Shown in pieces: positions 1 to 10,865 of a stretch of 64,000 bases of DNA. The notes beneath the pieces are model-generated. The model ran no database searches. It was not told where the DNA came from and worked only from the letters and a program-made list of their open reading frames with translations. The stretch comes from Bolinopsis microptera (Eukaryota; Ctenophora; Tentaculata; Lobata; Bolinopsidae). Numbering within the stretch: position 1 is the first letter of the stretch; each line of letters begins with the position of its first letter. The DNA lies in assembly GCF_026151205.1 (NCBI RefSeq), contig NC_087083.1, positions 11,220,944-11,284,943 of the forward strand, written 5' to 3'. A program made the translations under genes and the position numbers.

Positions 1-898
1 CAGCTATAACAGCAGTAGAAACGACTACATCTTCTTCTTTTGATTGGTCGGCGTCGACAGTAAGCCTTCCTTACGGTGGCTTTCACAACGCGTCCCCATT
101 CTCCAACTCCTGCTGCTGGAGAGAGAGACTCCCAAGTTATATACCATAAATATATTATACATAGATATCGACAACAGACTCCGAGAGTCTTGAAGTTCTG
201 TTACCACCGCCCCTGGTGCAACCCCGCCGGCCGGTTAACGACGGAGCGACAGGGACTTCCAGGGGAGGTCATGGCCTACTACGTGCAACTAGTAGGAGTA
301 TGCAATGTTCCTGTAATGTCACTGTAGACGTCTATAGTTTTTTTTGAGTGACCAATCCAAAGCCAAATCCTGGAGTTACACGAAACATGGGAGCATGAGA
401 GCGTGTCAAATCCTGTGGTTAAACTAGACATGGTAGCCTGTGAGCGTGTAGACCGCTCCTCTATCGTTGTTTTGAGTGTCCGATCCAAAACCAAATCCTA
501 GGGTACACGAGACATGGAAGCCTGTGAGCGTGTTAGATTCTGTTAAGTGTTAGAGAGTTAGAGTCCTAGGGTTACACGAGACGTGGTAGCCTGTGAGCGT
601 GTAAACCGCTCATCTATCGTTGCTTTAGGTGTCCGATCCAAAACCAAATCCTGGCGTTACACTAAATGTGGGAGCCTATGAGCGTGTTAGTTTCCTGCGC
701 AAGATGTTATTTGCCTGTGGGAAAAGCGGTTATGCTGCGGTTCTAAGGTTGGTTGAGGCTATTAGAACCTTTCCTTTGTTGTAGAGATGGCTAGTCCCTT
801 CCTTTGCATAGGTTAGAAACACCCATGCACCTTCCGTTCGAGCCACCCACCCCACACCGCGTGGAGGTTCGGTGAGGTTTTCGTGGGGCAAACGGCTA
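1..898. repeat. gene-free stretch with a diverged tandem repeat (347-690)
   Basis: No convincing gene is seen. From about 347 to 690 a diverged repeat recurs: a 'gatccaaaaccaaatcct' block followed by a 'cacgagacatgg' block and 'cctgtgagcgtgt', with a spacer containing 'ccgctcatctatcgttg'. At least three to four copies are visible at roughly 130-150 bp spacing. The first bases of the window resemble 935-970, so a related repeat may extend leftward out of view. Short open frames here have no domain signature. Confidence 0.6.
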
Positions 899-1318
899 CA
901 TCATAGTCGAGACTGCAACACCAAGCATTAACGTCGAGCTATAACAGCTATAACAGCAGTTGAAACGGCTATATCATGAGATCATAGTCGAGACTGCAAC
1001 ACCAATAGTGGAAACGGCTAGGTATATCATAAGATCATAGTCGAGACTGCAACGCCAATAGTGGAAACGGCTATATCATAAGATCATAACCGAGACTGCA
1101 ACACCAATAGTGGAAACGGCTATATCATAAGATCATAGTCGAGACTGCAACACCAGTAGTGGAATTACGGCTATATCATAAGATCATAGCCGAGACTGCA
1201 ACACCAATAGTGGAAACGGCTATATCATAAGATCATAGACGAGACTGCAACACCAATAGTGGAAACGGCTATATCATAAGATCATAGTCGAGACTGCAAC
1301 ACCAATAGTGGAAACAGC
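899..1318. repeat. minisatellite, unit about 49-50 bp, 7-8 copies
   Basis: Tandem copies of a roughly 49-bp unit containing 'ggaaacggctatatcataag' followed by 'atcatagtcgagactgcaac' and 'accaatagt'. The first copies are diverged and the middle ones nearly identical. No gene is associated with it. Confidence 0.9.
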
Positions 1319-1794
1319 AGACCATCTAGGCGTCTATGATTGTCTAAACTGCAATAACGGTTTAGAAAGGATTTGCTCGTATGATTTTCAGCTTTACTGA
1401 TGGGATAAATTGTGTAACACTGTTACACCCCAAAGTTCCAAAGTAAAGGAAATTTCTCGATTAAATCCGTGACATAACCTGAAATATTGATGAATATCGT
1501 CAATAGATAAGTGAAGCTATAGTAATAAGCAAGTAAACCGGTTTATAACTCCACCAAATAAATTCCGTTATCAATATGTTCCTACGTAGAATTGAAAAGG
1601 TTGCAGCATTTTTATTTTCGAAATTTGACCATATGATATTAGTTTTAAAGAACGATTCCAGTTGAAACTATACTTTTGGAACGTGTGATATCTTGCAGGC
1701 TGAAAATGTATCCCACTACATGAGACAAAACACACAAGTGACGACTATTAACGATTAATAAAGTAGCTGTATTAACGAATAGCTAAGATCCACT

Positions 1795-1930
1795 ATAAAT
1801 ACCAATATAAGTACAAATATAAATACAAATATAAATACAAATATAAATACAAATATAAATACAAATATAAATACAAATATAAATACAAATATAAATACAA
1901 ATATAAATACAAATGTAAATACAAATAAAT
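1795..1930. repeat. 12-bp AT-rich tandem repeat (aaatacaaatat)n
   Basis: About ten copies of a 12-bp unit. An open frame on the minus strand across it is a translation of the repeat, not a gene. Confidence 0.95.
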
Positions 1931-4901
1931 TAATATACAAATGGTGATCTACTAATTTTATGCTTCTGTTAACTGACCAGCTGTATTTACAGTAGTTACT
2001 CATGATATGTTCTATCGCGTCTGTATCTGCTCAATGATTGCCACGGTAAATACTCTAACTATGCTATAAAGACACACAAATATATAAATATCAATATATT
2101 GTATATGAGTATGTTGATAAATATATACTAATATTAAATATATAATGATAATGAATTTGTTATATACTGGCTGATCGTAAGACATTTTAATCAAGCATTA
2201 TTAGCGAATTGGTAAAGAGTGAAGCATGTTCATACGAATATATATAAATGTATGTTTATGGTACTTATTATATCAATGTATCTTAGTATGATCAGTGAAT
2301 CTTGTTGTACGGGCACTGTACTGCATAGCATTATTACTTAGTGTTAATATTCATTCCAAAGACTTTCACCATGCTAATTACAAAACAATTCCGCAGTTTC
2401 CGATTTTTTACAATTAATCAAACGGTAATTTGGAAGATGTCAATATGGTGTTTCAGCAATTTCACTAAATAGAATCCAAAACTCATCGTTGAAAAATGAA
2501 TTGTAGAAATTTGTCGAATAGTAAGTAAGCAATAGTAGTAAGAAGGTAAGAGTGTCCAATATAGTAAGTAATAGTAGTAAGCAATGCTTGAATGTATTCG
2601 GTTATAGTTGCACCAAACCGACCTTAAAACTTCAAAAAGAAACGGTCTGATCTATAGCTCTATAAGTGTAGCAATCACTTTTAGTGTTGGCACCAGCGAT
2701 TTAAAAGTAAGGGACTCAATACGTTTATAGTTATTTAAAAGTAAGGGACTCAACTTGATAGATTTAACCTCAGTTAGTTCTGTAACTTACCACGAAAGAT
2801 ATTTCTGTTCATAAGCTCTGGGATATATAAATTATAAGTGAGTATAAATCATGGATAAACAGTATGCATAAAAGGTAAAAGTAAATAGTTAATAATATAG
2901 TATAAACTTGTTTTGGGTTTACATCAAATTGTGCTGTATTAACTGCACATATCTGCGTGGTGTTTACTGCAAATTGTGCTGTATTAACTGCACATATCTG
3001 CGTGCTTGATATTTCTGCAGTACAGACGCTAATAGATAGTAAACGCAATGTGCTGTAACGTAACTTCGATCGCGACCACCCTATTTCCTAATTCCGTAAT
3101 TGTTAATTAAAGTTTAAACACATAATATTTAAGTAACAATGATCCTTTGCGATAATCAATTCATTTTAAATTTTGCGAATAGTTACATGAATTATATTCC
3201 AATAACAAGGGCATTTCATATCAACCATCCAACACAAGCTTACTAAACAGTAAAACACGATCATTATATAACACGAAACACACAAATGAAAGACTTGGAC
3301 AAGGAATGCAAGGGTTGATTGCGGAGGATAATGGCTCACGTCTCGGAATAATCAACCTCCGTTTAAAGAGTACACATAATTGCAGTCTGTTAAACGCCTG
3401 CTAAACGCCTGCTAAAGGCCTGCTAATTGTTACAAAACGATCACCACCATCATCTCCGATGCGCATCATTAATTCAGTACTGATTACATTTAATCCCCTT
3501 TATCCAGTGCTAATCTCGCACAGGAACATTTTTTGTGTGATTATACCGGAAGAGTATTTTTTGGATTACAAGAATGGAGATTTATTGTGTGGGATAGTGA
3601 GGAGCGATTAACTTAACAGATGGGTTTATAATTGCCGACTGGATCTGATTAGCGCGGCGCTCTTCCGCCTGTCTGCTCTGCTGCTGCCCAATCAGCACGG
3701 CCAACACTAATAATCATTGGAGACGGGCGGGGAGTTACAAGAGAGATGATTCTTCAAGAGATATTCATATCTTGGATAACAATTTGTAATGAAGTGTTGC
3801 CAATAAAATTGGGAAATGGAATATAACATGGTATATTATACTATTATACATTATAGATAGCATTGGAGATCGGATAAAAACCTGTCTATAGTGAGTATTA
3901 TTCAGTACTACAGTAATAGTAATCTACTTATTGGTAGCTAATCTTAACGGACAGCACCATATAGAACAGTGGGGTCTGCTACTGAACAGTCCTGTTCATT
4001 TTATCTTCCCACGTCATACTGGAATGCAACCAGTTCATTTTCTGGAACACAGCAAAAATTAATACTTCGCAATAAAATCTGTATTAATATGAAATGAGTG
4101 AACAGTTTTGAAGTTGAAATGTGGTTTCAACTAATGTTCGTCACGTCGCGTTAAGCTTTGAAGAATTTAATGATATGTTGGATAATTATTATAAGGCCCC
4201 ACTGTTAGTGTTACCACTGATGAGAGAAGACTATAATTGTTCCAAGCTATTCAGGTCCATCTTATGGATTATTACTATCAATATGTTGTCTTACCTGGCA
4301 CACCAGTCCCTGTGTGCGGCGCTCTTTTCGTGAGAGGAGCAAGCAATAGACTAGCAAGCTAGGTAATATTTCGTCAGGGTATGACACGTTCAAACAAAAA
4401 TCATATTACTACTACTAGATAAACGATATTATACTAGGTAAACGATAAAATTAAACTGGGAGGTTAAGAGATTGGGCCAAGGTTTTGCCAGAAAAACCTA
4501 CAGTTTTGTTAAATTCAAAACTATAATTTAGACTTCCAATTTTTATGAGGATTGGAGTACGATTAGAAACAGTTCATGATATAGCGAAAACGGAAATAAA
4601 TGTTTCAGCTTTCTGCTTTATCCAGTTTTTTATTAAAAAGGTGAAGCAACATTTTTATTTTTTAAAGTTTTTAAAAATCATATGCCGGGCGCACCTAAAA
4701 GACTTAAATAAAGAGGTAAGTGAAATGTTTTGAAAAACCTGTAGTACGCGATCGTAAATCGTAATTCATCGGTCTTCAATCTTCCATAGATTATATCTTG
4801 CAACATTGCAACATTGCAACATTGGGTCCAACAACGATCTATGTTGTATCCCGACCACTCTAGTTTGTGAATTATTGTGATTATAATATGACATTGTCTT
4901 C
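1931..4901. other. gene-free, AT-rich intergenic stretch
   Basis: No exon or domain was recognised on either strand. Small local duplications are present. A block with 'gtgctgtattaactgcacat' occurs twice in tandem near 2926-3007, and 'ttaaaagtaagggactcaa' occurs twice near 2700-2755. An open frame at 4121-4333 begins with GTG, lacks recognisable sequence features and was not called. Confidence 0.5.
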
Positions 4902-4984
4902 GAGGTGGGGACCCCAGGCTATAATGTTCATAAAAATCCGCCGAATAGAGATTCGGCGGAATGACAGGCTGAGCGCCGCCCAGT
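4902..4984 (+). mobile_element. short (~80 bp) interspersed repeat, uninterrupted copy
   Basis: This copy begins near 'gaccccaggctataatgttc' and ends at 'gacaggctgagcgccgccca'. Its centre forms a hairpin, 'ccgccgaat' against 'attcggcgg'. The same two halves occur at 22799-22832 and 28498-28533, and in reverse at 39341-39394 and 45508-45527. In both of those places a large insertion sits in the AT-rich centre. It is probably a short non-autonomous transposon or retroposon. I do not recognise the family, and no tRNA-like promoter boxes were seen. Confidence 0.65.
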
Positions 4985-6317
4985 ATAAGACGTGGCACAG
5001 AAGAGAAAAGCAGATTCGAGCAGTCTCATAGAGTATCGCTAGTTTTTTTTGTATTCCGTTGATTATCTTTAGATTATATTTATCGACCAGTTATTGTTCC
5101 CAACCAGATATACCAAACTCCGACTCTAAGTGATTAGGTACTTTATTCAAACACAACCAGTTAGTTAAGCTAAAGTCATTTTAATTTAGTAGACCCGCCT
5201 ATAGTGTGCTCATACAAGATATAATAATTATGTTTTGTGAAAATGCGTGTAGATTGTAGCATCATGGTTTTGTAGAACACTGAACAGTAACACAGAATTA
5301 AAATGAATGTTAATCAGTGAAGTGAACTCTGTAGTCTGTAACCATGCCAACCCCGGAAACCAGATACCAAAACATTAGTACATTCATTGTATTACCGTCC
5401 GTGTCCCAAAGAGGAAACACCGTATCACACTAGCACACGACTAGCTGTGCAGATGTCAGCAATGTTAACGTTATCTAATATCGTAAATGTTAACGTTTCT
5501 TAACATTCCTTTAAATTTTTGGTCTCTCTTCTTTTGGATTCGTCTGTTTCATCCATTTAATTGACTTTGTTGCAACTTTATTTAGCAACTATCAACTTGT
5601 AAGCAACTCTTCTTATTCCCACTCTTTCTCAAAGTTTAAACTTATCTACCGTGTCTTGTCAGTTCATTGAGGGTATTCTAGCGTTTGTTTTTGAATGCTT
5701 GCTAAAGTCTCACGTTGTAACAGCAACTGTAAACAATAACCATGCAGACTGTATCTTTAAGGCTCTTATTTTGACTGAAGTATTGACAGTACTGAAAGAT
5801 AGAACAATGTCGATTGTAGCTTCAAGATGACATGGTATTGATACGTGCGTAAGAGTAAATAAATAGTGCTTGCCTAAGGTATTTGTGAAAATCAAAATAT
5901 TTGAATTAGCGATTTAGAAAGGGACAGAAGTTGCTAGACATGAACAATGTAACATGCTGAGCGGTTAAAATTTGTTATCTTGAAGTTCAATAGGAAACTT
6001 ACATCACTCAACCACTTCATTCTCAACTGTAGATTTTATTTTTCATTTTTGTTTTGTTGACATTTTTCCAGGTGCCAAAATGTTAGCTTTTCACGTAACA
6101 TGGTTATTAGTATTTATTTTTACCTACAATATTAACGAATAACAGATAAGTACTAATAGATAATATAAGTCTATATGCCATTAAGGTTGTTATTTTATTA
6201 GCATGTTTAAAAATGAAAAGGGTACATGCGAGCTTTTTACTTTTTTAGAAATACACAGTTTCTTACAGACTGTTTTGTTTTAACTTACAATCACCGATAC
6301 TAAATATCTAGCTTGAA
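4985..6317. other. upstream flank of the EF-hand gene, no gene seen
   Basis: AT-rich sequence with no recognisable exon. It presumably holds the promoter and any 5' untranslated exon of the gene that starts at 6318. No TATA box could be assigned with confidence. Confidence 0.4.
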
Positions 6318-9300
6318 ATGGTATCTTTAGCTGAGACGTCTATCAGTGGTGCTGCTATAGGTGCACATGATTCGGGTAAGTGTCTACAGTAAGGATTACT
6401 TTATCGGACTTTATTTAGGTGGACATTACGTGGACGGAAATAATTCTGGCTGGACATAATTATGAACGCCAAGAATTTTTGAACGTACAATGTACATCAT
6501 GGTAGTCATCATGGTAGTCAATAGTCATCATGGTAGTCATCATGGTACAGTCATCATGGTAGTCATCATGGTAGTCATCATGGTAGTCATCATGGTAGTC
6601 ATCATGGTAGTCATCGTGGTAGTCATCATGGTAGTCATCATGGTAGTCAATAGTCATCATGGTAGTCATCATGGTAGTCAATAGTCATCATGGTAGTCAT
6701 CATGGTAGTCATCATGGTAGTCATCATGGTAGTCATCATGGTAGTCATCATGGTAGTCATCATGGTAGTCATCATGGTAGTCATCATGGTAGTCAGACTT
6801 TAATTTAGACGGAGCCCTCCAGTGTCCACGTAAAGCCTGACCAAATAAAGTCCGACAAGTCATTGAAAAGATCTAGACCTCGATAATAATAACCGGCTAT
6901 TTCTGCACAACTGCAAAATTTGTTACTTTCAGCAACGATAGCAAATTTCTTTGCAAAAGAAAAGGACGTTTTAAAACAGGAGATCACAAAAAAGGATGAC
7001 CAGATAGATGAATTAAAGCTTAAAGTGTATCGATTGGAAAATGAAGTATCTGCATTGAAACAAGATATCAAGGTTTGGCTTTTTGCCACGTAATTTCACT
7101 GAACATATAGAAACATATTTCATGAGGTGCACCCCTACTCACACTCATAGCAAGACACTCAGACTATTCTGATTTTCCAAAAACCATACTTTAATTATAA
7201 CTAATTTCCAAAGAGTACAGCTCCGAAGAGGAAGACAAGCAAGAGTTCAAACCATGATGAACCAGCGGAGCTACCCTCGCTTATAGACACAGTATACGGG
7301 AAGAAAGAGAACAACACTGGCAATGGTAATGTATCCACTGCAACACCGCCTAATGTATCCACGGAGACTAAGAAGAAAGTTAATGTAAAGAAAAAGAAAA
7401 CTGGTGAGCTTTTTTTGGCTGCATGTATTATCTTATTCAAATTCAGTTTTTCTACATTTATTAACTTTAAGCAATAACTTTATTACTCATCTGCTGTTAA
7501 AATTCATAGAAAGGGTTCCATTTCGATTACTTATGAACTTTTAGTTTTAGGCTAAAACTAAAAGTTCATAAGTAATCGAAATGGAACCCTTTTAGCAAAC
7601 GAATGTTTCTCTGGACAGGTTTCTATTTCTCTTTGAATTATAAATTCTCCGTATTCTAACTAAATATTCTAACCAGGAGTAAAAAGAGGCTCAGTAGCTA
7701 GTAACGGACTGAAAAGTAACTCAAGAGTCAGCGTGACCAGCACTACTACACCGGCAGTGGTCGTTCCAAATCCTACCTCAGTGTGTACAAAGTGTTCCTC
7801 CTTAGGGGTCAGTAGTATTTATAGCAGTGTGTACAAAGTGTTCCTCCTTAGGGGTCAGTAGTATTTATAGTAGTGTGTACAAAGTGTTCCTCCTTAGGGG
7901 TCAGTAGTATTTATAGCAGTGTGTTCAAAGTGTTCCTCCTTAGGGGTCAGTAGTATTTATAGTAGTGTGTACAAAGTGTTCCTCCTTAGGGGTCAGTAGT
8001 ATTTATAGTAGTGTGTACAAAGTGTTCCTCCTTAGGGGTCAGTAGTATTTATAGCAGTGTGTACAAAGTGTTCCTCCTTAGGGGTCAGTAGTATTTATAG
8101 TAGTGTGTACAAAGTGTTCCTCCTTAGGGGTCAGTAGTATTTATAGTAGTGTGTACAAAGTGTTCCTCCTTAGGGGTCAGTAGTATTTATAGTAGTGTGT
8201 ACAAAGTGTTCCTCCTTAGGGGTCAGTAGTATTTATAGCAGTGTGTACAAAGTGTTCCTCCTTAGGGGTCAGTAGTATTTATAGTAGTGTGTACAAAGTG
8301 TTCCTCCTTAGGGGTCAGTAGTATTTATAGTAGTGTGTACAAAGTGTTCCTCCTTAGGGGTCAGTAGTATTTATAGCAGTGTGTACAAAGTGTTCCTCCT
8401 TAGGGGTCAGTAGTATTTATAGCAGTGTGTACATAGTGTTCCTCCTTAGGGGTCAGTAGTATTTATAGCAGTGTGTACAAAGTGTTCCTCCTTAGGGGTC
8501 AGTAGTATTTATAGCAGTGTGTACATAGTGTTCCTCCTTAGGGGTCAGTAGTATTTATAGCAGTGTGTACAAAGTGTTCCTCCTTAGGGGTCAGTAGTAT
8601 TTATAGCAGGAGTATTAGCTTATTAGCTTATTAGAGTATTAGAGTATTAGAGTATTAGAGTATTAGAGTATTAGAGTATTATAGTATTAGAGTATTAGAG
8701 TATTAGAGTATTAGAGTATTATAGTATTAGAGTATTAGAGTATTAGAGTATTAGAGTATTAGAGTATTAGGGTATTAGAGTATTAGAGTATTAGAGTATT
8801 AGAGTATTAGAGTATTAGAGTATTAGAGTATTAGAGTATTAGAGTATTAGAGTATTAGAGTATTAGAGTAGTGGAGTATTAGGGTATTAGAGTATTAGAG
8901 TATTGGAGTATTAGAGTATTAGAGTATTAGAGTATTAGAGTATTAGAGTATTAGAGTATTAGAGTATTAGAGTATTAGAGTATTAGAGTATTAGAGTATT
9001 AGAGTATTAGAGTATTAGAGTATTAGAGTATTAGAGTATTAGAGTATTAGAGTATTAGAGTATTAGAGTATAAGAATATTAGAGTATTAGAGTATTAGAG
9101 TATTAGAGTATTAGAGTATTAGAGTATTAGAGTATTAGAGTATTAGAGTATTAGAGTATTAGAGTATTAGAGTATTAGAGTATTAGAGTATTAGAGTATT
9201 AGAGTATTAGAGTATTAGAGTATTAGAGTATTAGAGTATTAGAGTATTAGAGTATTAGAGTATTAGAGTATTAGAGTGGCACTTTAATTTTCTTGCTCTG

Positions 9301-10359
9301 CTTATACAATGAAATATTATAAACGGAGAGTGCTGACCTTCATTAGGTAACACAACAACCCTATACCAACTTACTAATACTCTAATACTAATACCACTGG
9401 ATTTCAGGTGCTATCAGAACAATTCCCGAAGATCAAGCTAAAAACCTATGTTAACTGCAAAAATAAATTTGAGCTTGCAGATGTTAATGGGGACGGTGTA
9501 AGTAGAACTTTTCTTCGTCTAAATTATTGATTGCTTAAGTATAATTCGCACTTATCAAATTGGCTTTTTTTAGAGTAACTGAGGATCAATAAAGATATCA
9601 CACGTGCACTCACAATTTATTGAGGATTAGTTCAGATTTATGAAGTCCAGTATTCGAAGTTAAACCTCAAGGAATTTAGATTTTAAAATTTAAACCAAGG
9701 CCCAAGTATAAACTTATATTAATGAAAGAACAAACAAAAGCTTAAAATTTTGCCTCCGAGTAAAATTGAGTCATTTATACCTTGATAATTGACATTAATT
9801 AATAAAAGAACATAATAATGTGAATATACAGACTGTTGACTCAGAAGAGCTGTCTACCATTTTGGAAAGTGCAGGACTCTTCTTTACATCATCCCAAATA
9901 CAAGACATCCTCAGTAAAGTTGACAATGATGACGACATTGCTCTGGACTTCGTTGAAGTTTTGCAGGTACTCTAAATTACAAGGAAACAGCCGCGGTAAA
10001 TCGGGGTTTTGTTTGTTCACGTTATGTATGTTAAGCTAATTAGTATTACCACGGAAAATAGTAGTTTTACAGCAATGTATTATAATAATACAGTATTATT
10101 CAGAAGTAACAGATAATAACACGTTCATCCTTTAGGGAGGAGTTCGTCTCATTTGTAACCGGATAATTTTGTTTTCAGGTGGTAAGTACGTCTCATTTGT
10201 AACCGGATAATTTTGTTTTCAGGTGGTAAGTACGTCTCATTTGTAACCGGATAATTTTGTTTTCAGGTGGTAAGTACGTTAGAAGAAAATCCAAACAGAA
10301 GAGCAGATCTACCTAAAAGTTTGAAAGACAATCAAAGCAAGGTGTGCTCAGTTATGTGA
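6318..10359 (+). CDS. coiled-coil and EF-hand protein, seven exons, 278 aa
   Basis: I assembled this by eye from splice sites. Exons: 6318-6375, 6933-7072, 7214-7403, 7677-7807, 9408-9497, 9832-9966, 10267-10359. Every junction is GT-AG and every phase joins (0/1, 2/0, 0/1, 2/0, 0/0, 0/0), totalling 837 nt from an ATG to TGA. Exons 1-2 give a short N-terminus and a charged coiled coil (about residues 30-66). Exons 3-4 are Lys/Ser/Thr-rich with a CTKC motif. Exons 5-6 encode an EF-hand pair. The first loop, DVNGDGTVDSEE, has all canonical calcium ligands and is split by the intron after DG. The second, DNDDDIALDFVE, has Ile at loop position 6 instead of Gly. The protein is probably an intracellular calcium-binding one, but I do not recognise a named orthologue. 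Introns 1, 4 and 6 hold tandem arrays. The gene is tail-to-tail with the anoctamin gene. Confidence 0.82.
6490..6795. repeat. 12-bp tandem repeat (catcatggtagt)n in intron 1
   Basis: About 25 copies of a 12-bp unit with occasional 'caatagt' interruptions, entirely inside intron 1 of the EF-hand gene. Open frames on both strands here are repeat translations. Confidence 0.95.
7510..7592. other. perfect 83-bp palindrome in intron 3
   Basis: The 41-nt arm 7510-7550 is the exact reverse complement of 7552-7592, with a single central base. The left arm starts 'aaagggttccatttcg' and the right arm ends 'cgaaatggaaccctt'. It lies in intron 3 (7404-7676) of the EF-hand gene. It could be a hairpin or miRNA-like RNA, a recent inverted duplication, or an assembly foldback. 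Confidence 0.9.
7781..8608 (+). repeat. 46-bp minisatellite spanning the exon 4 / intron 4 junction
   Basis: About 18 near-identical copies of a 46-bp unit. The first 27 bp of the first copy (7781-7807) are the coding end of exon 4 (SVCTKCSSLG region). The next 19 bp are the start of intron 4, with donor 'ggg|gtcagtag'. Each copy therefore repeats an exon end plus its 5' splice site. Confidence 0.95.
8611..9275. repeat. 8-bp tandem repeat (gagtatta)n in intron 4
   Basis: About 80 copies of an octamer, with few substitutions, directly after the 46-bp array. Together the two arrays fill most of intron 4. Confidence 0.95.
10144..10276 (+). repeat. 44-bp triplication of the exon 7 acceptor
   Basis: Three copies of a 44-bp unit, each ending in 'ttttgttttcag' followed by 'gtggtaagtac', the first bases of exon 7. 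Each copy carries a good 3' splice site immediately followed by a sequence that also reads as a consensus donor (gtg|gtaagt). I placed exon 7 after the third acceptor, at 10267, because only that copy continues into the coding sequence. Confidence 0.9.
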
Positions 10360-10865
10360 AGCTTTATGTTCACCTTGTGTCAGTTACCATTGGTTACTAT
10401 TGGTTACCATTGTTGGTTACAATCAATTACTGAAGTGAAACTTCGACCACGTTTGTGACGGGCTGGACAGAAGAGCCATTGTAGAGTTTAGCTTATTATT
10501 TTAGAGACTGTAGACTGTAGAGTGTAGAGTACTGTAAATATAATTTAGCAGGATCATGGTTGGACATTTATGGAAGACTGAATTAGGATAAAGTAGACAA
10601 AATTCGACTTTTCAATATTAAAACAATGATATAATTTTGTTTATAATACAAACATTTTACTGCACTTGATACTTCATATTTCATGTTTTCGTTATCTAAA
10701 TAGACAAAACAATATAATCGCACAATCAAATTAATGAGTTACTAGTTGTACTGAATTTCTATAAAAAAATAATTCCCAAATAAGCTATTTAAAAAAGATT
10801 TGATCTATTTTTACATAAAATTGCACAGTTTTCCAATTATGCAAGTGAAAGTGTCAGTGAAGCAG
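10360..10865. other. convergent intergenic spacer
   Basis: AT-rich 3' flanks of two tail-to-tail genes. There are short repeats such as 'gttaccattggttac', but no gene or clear AATAAA signal was identified. Confidence 0.5.

Noticed and set aside
1755-2003. Phe/Val/Ile-rich open frame
   Set aside because: Translation of the 12-bp AT repeat.
4121-4333. 70-residue plus-strand frame
   Set aside because: Starts with GTG, no family signature, isolated in AT-rich DNA.
4800-4825. Possible regulatory 'caacattg' triplicate
   Set aside because: Only three 8-bp copies with no gene nearby; chance local slippage.
6460-6863. His/Asp/Tyr-repeat open frames on both strands
   Set aside because: Translations of the 12-bp intronic repeat of the EF-hand gene.
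7781-8608. CRISPR-like array of 46-bp units
   Set aside because: No spacer diversity. The unit is an exon-intron junction duplication.
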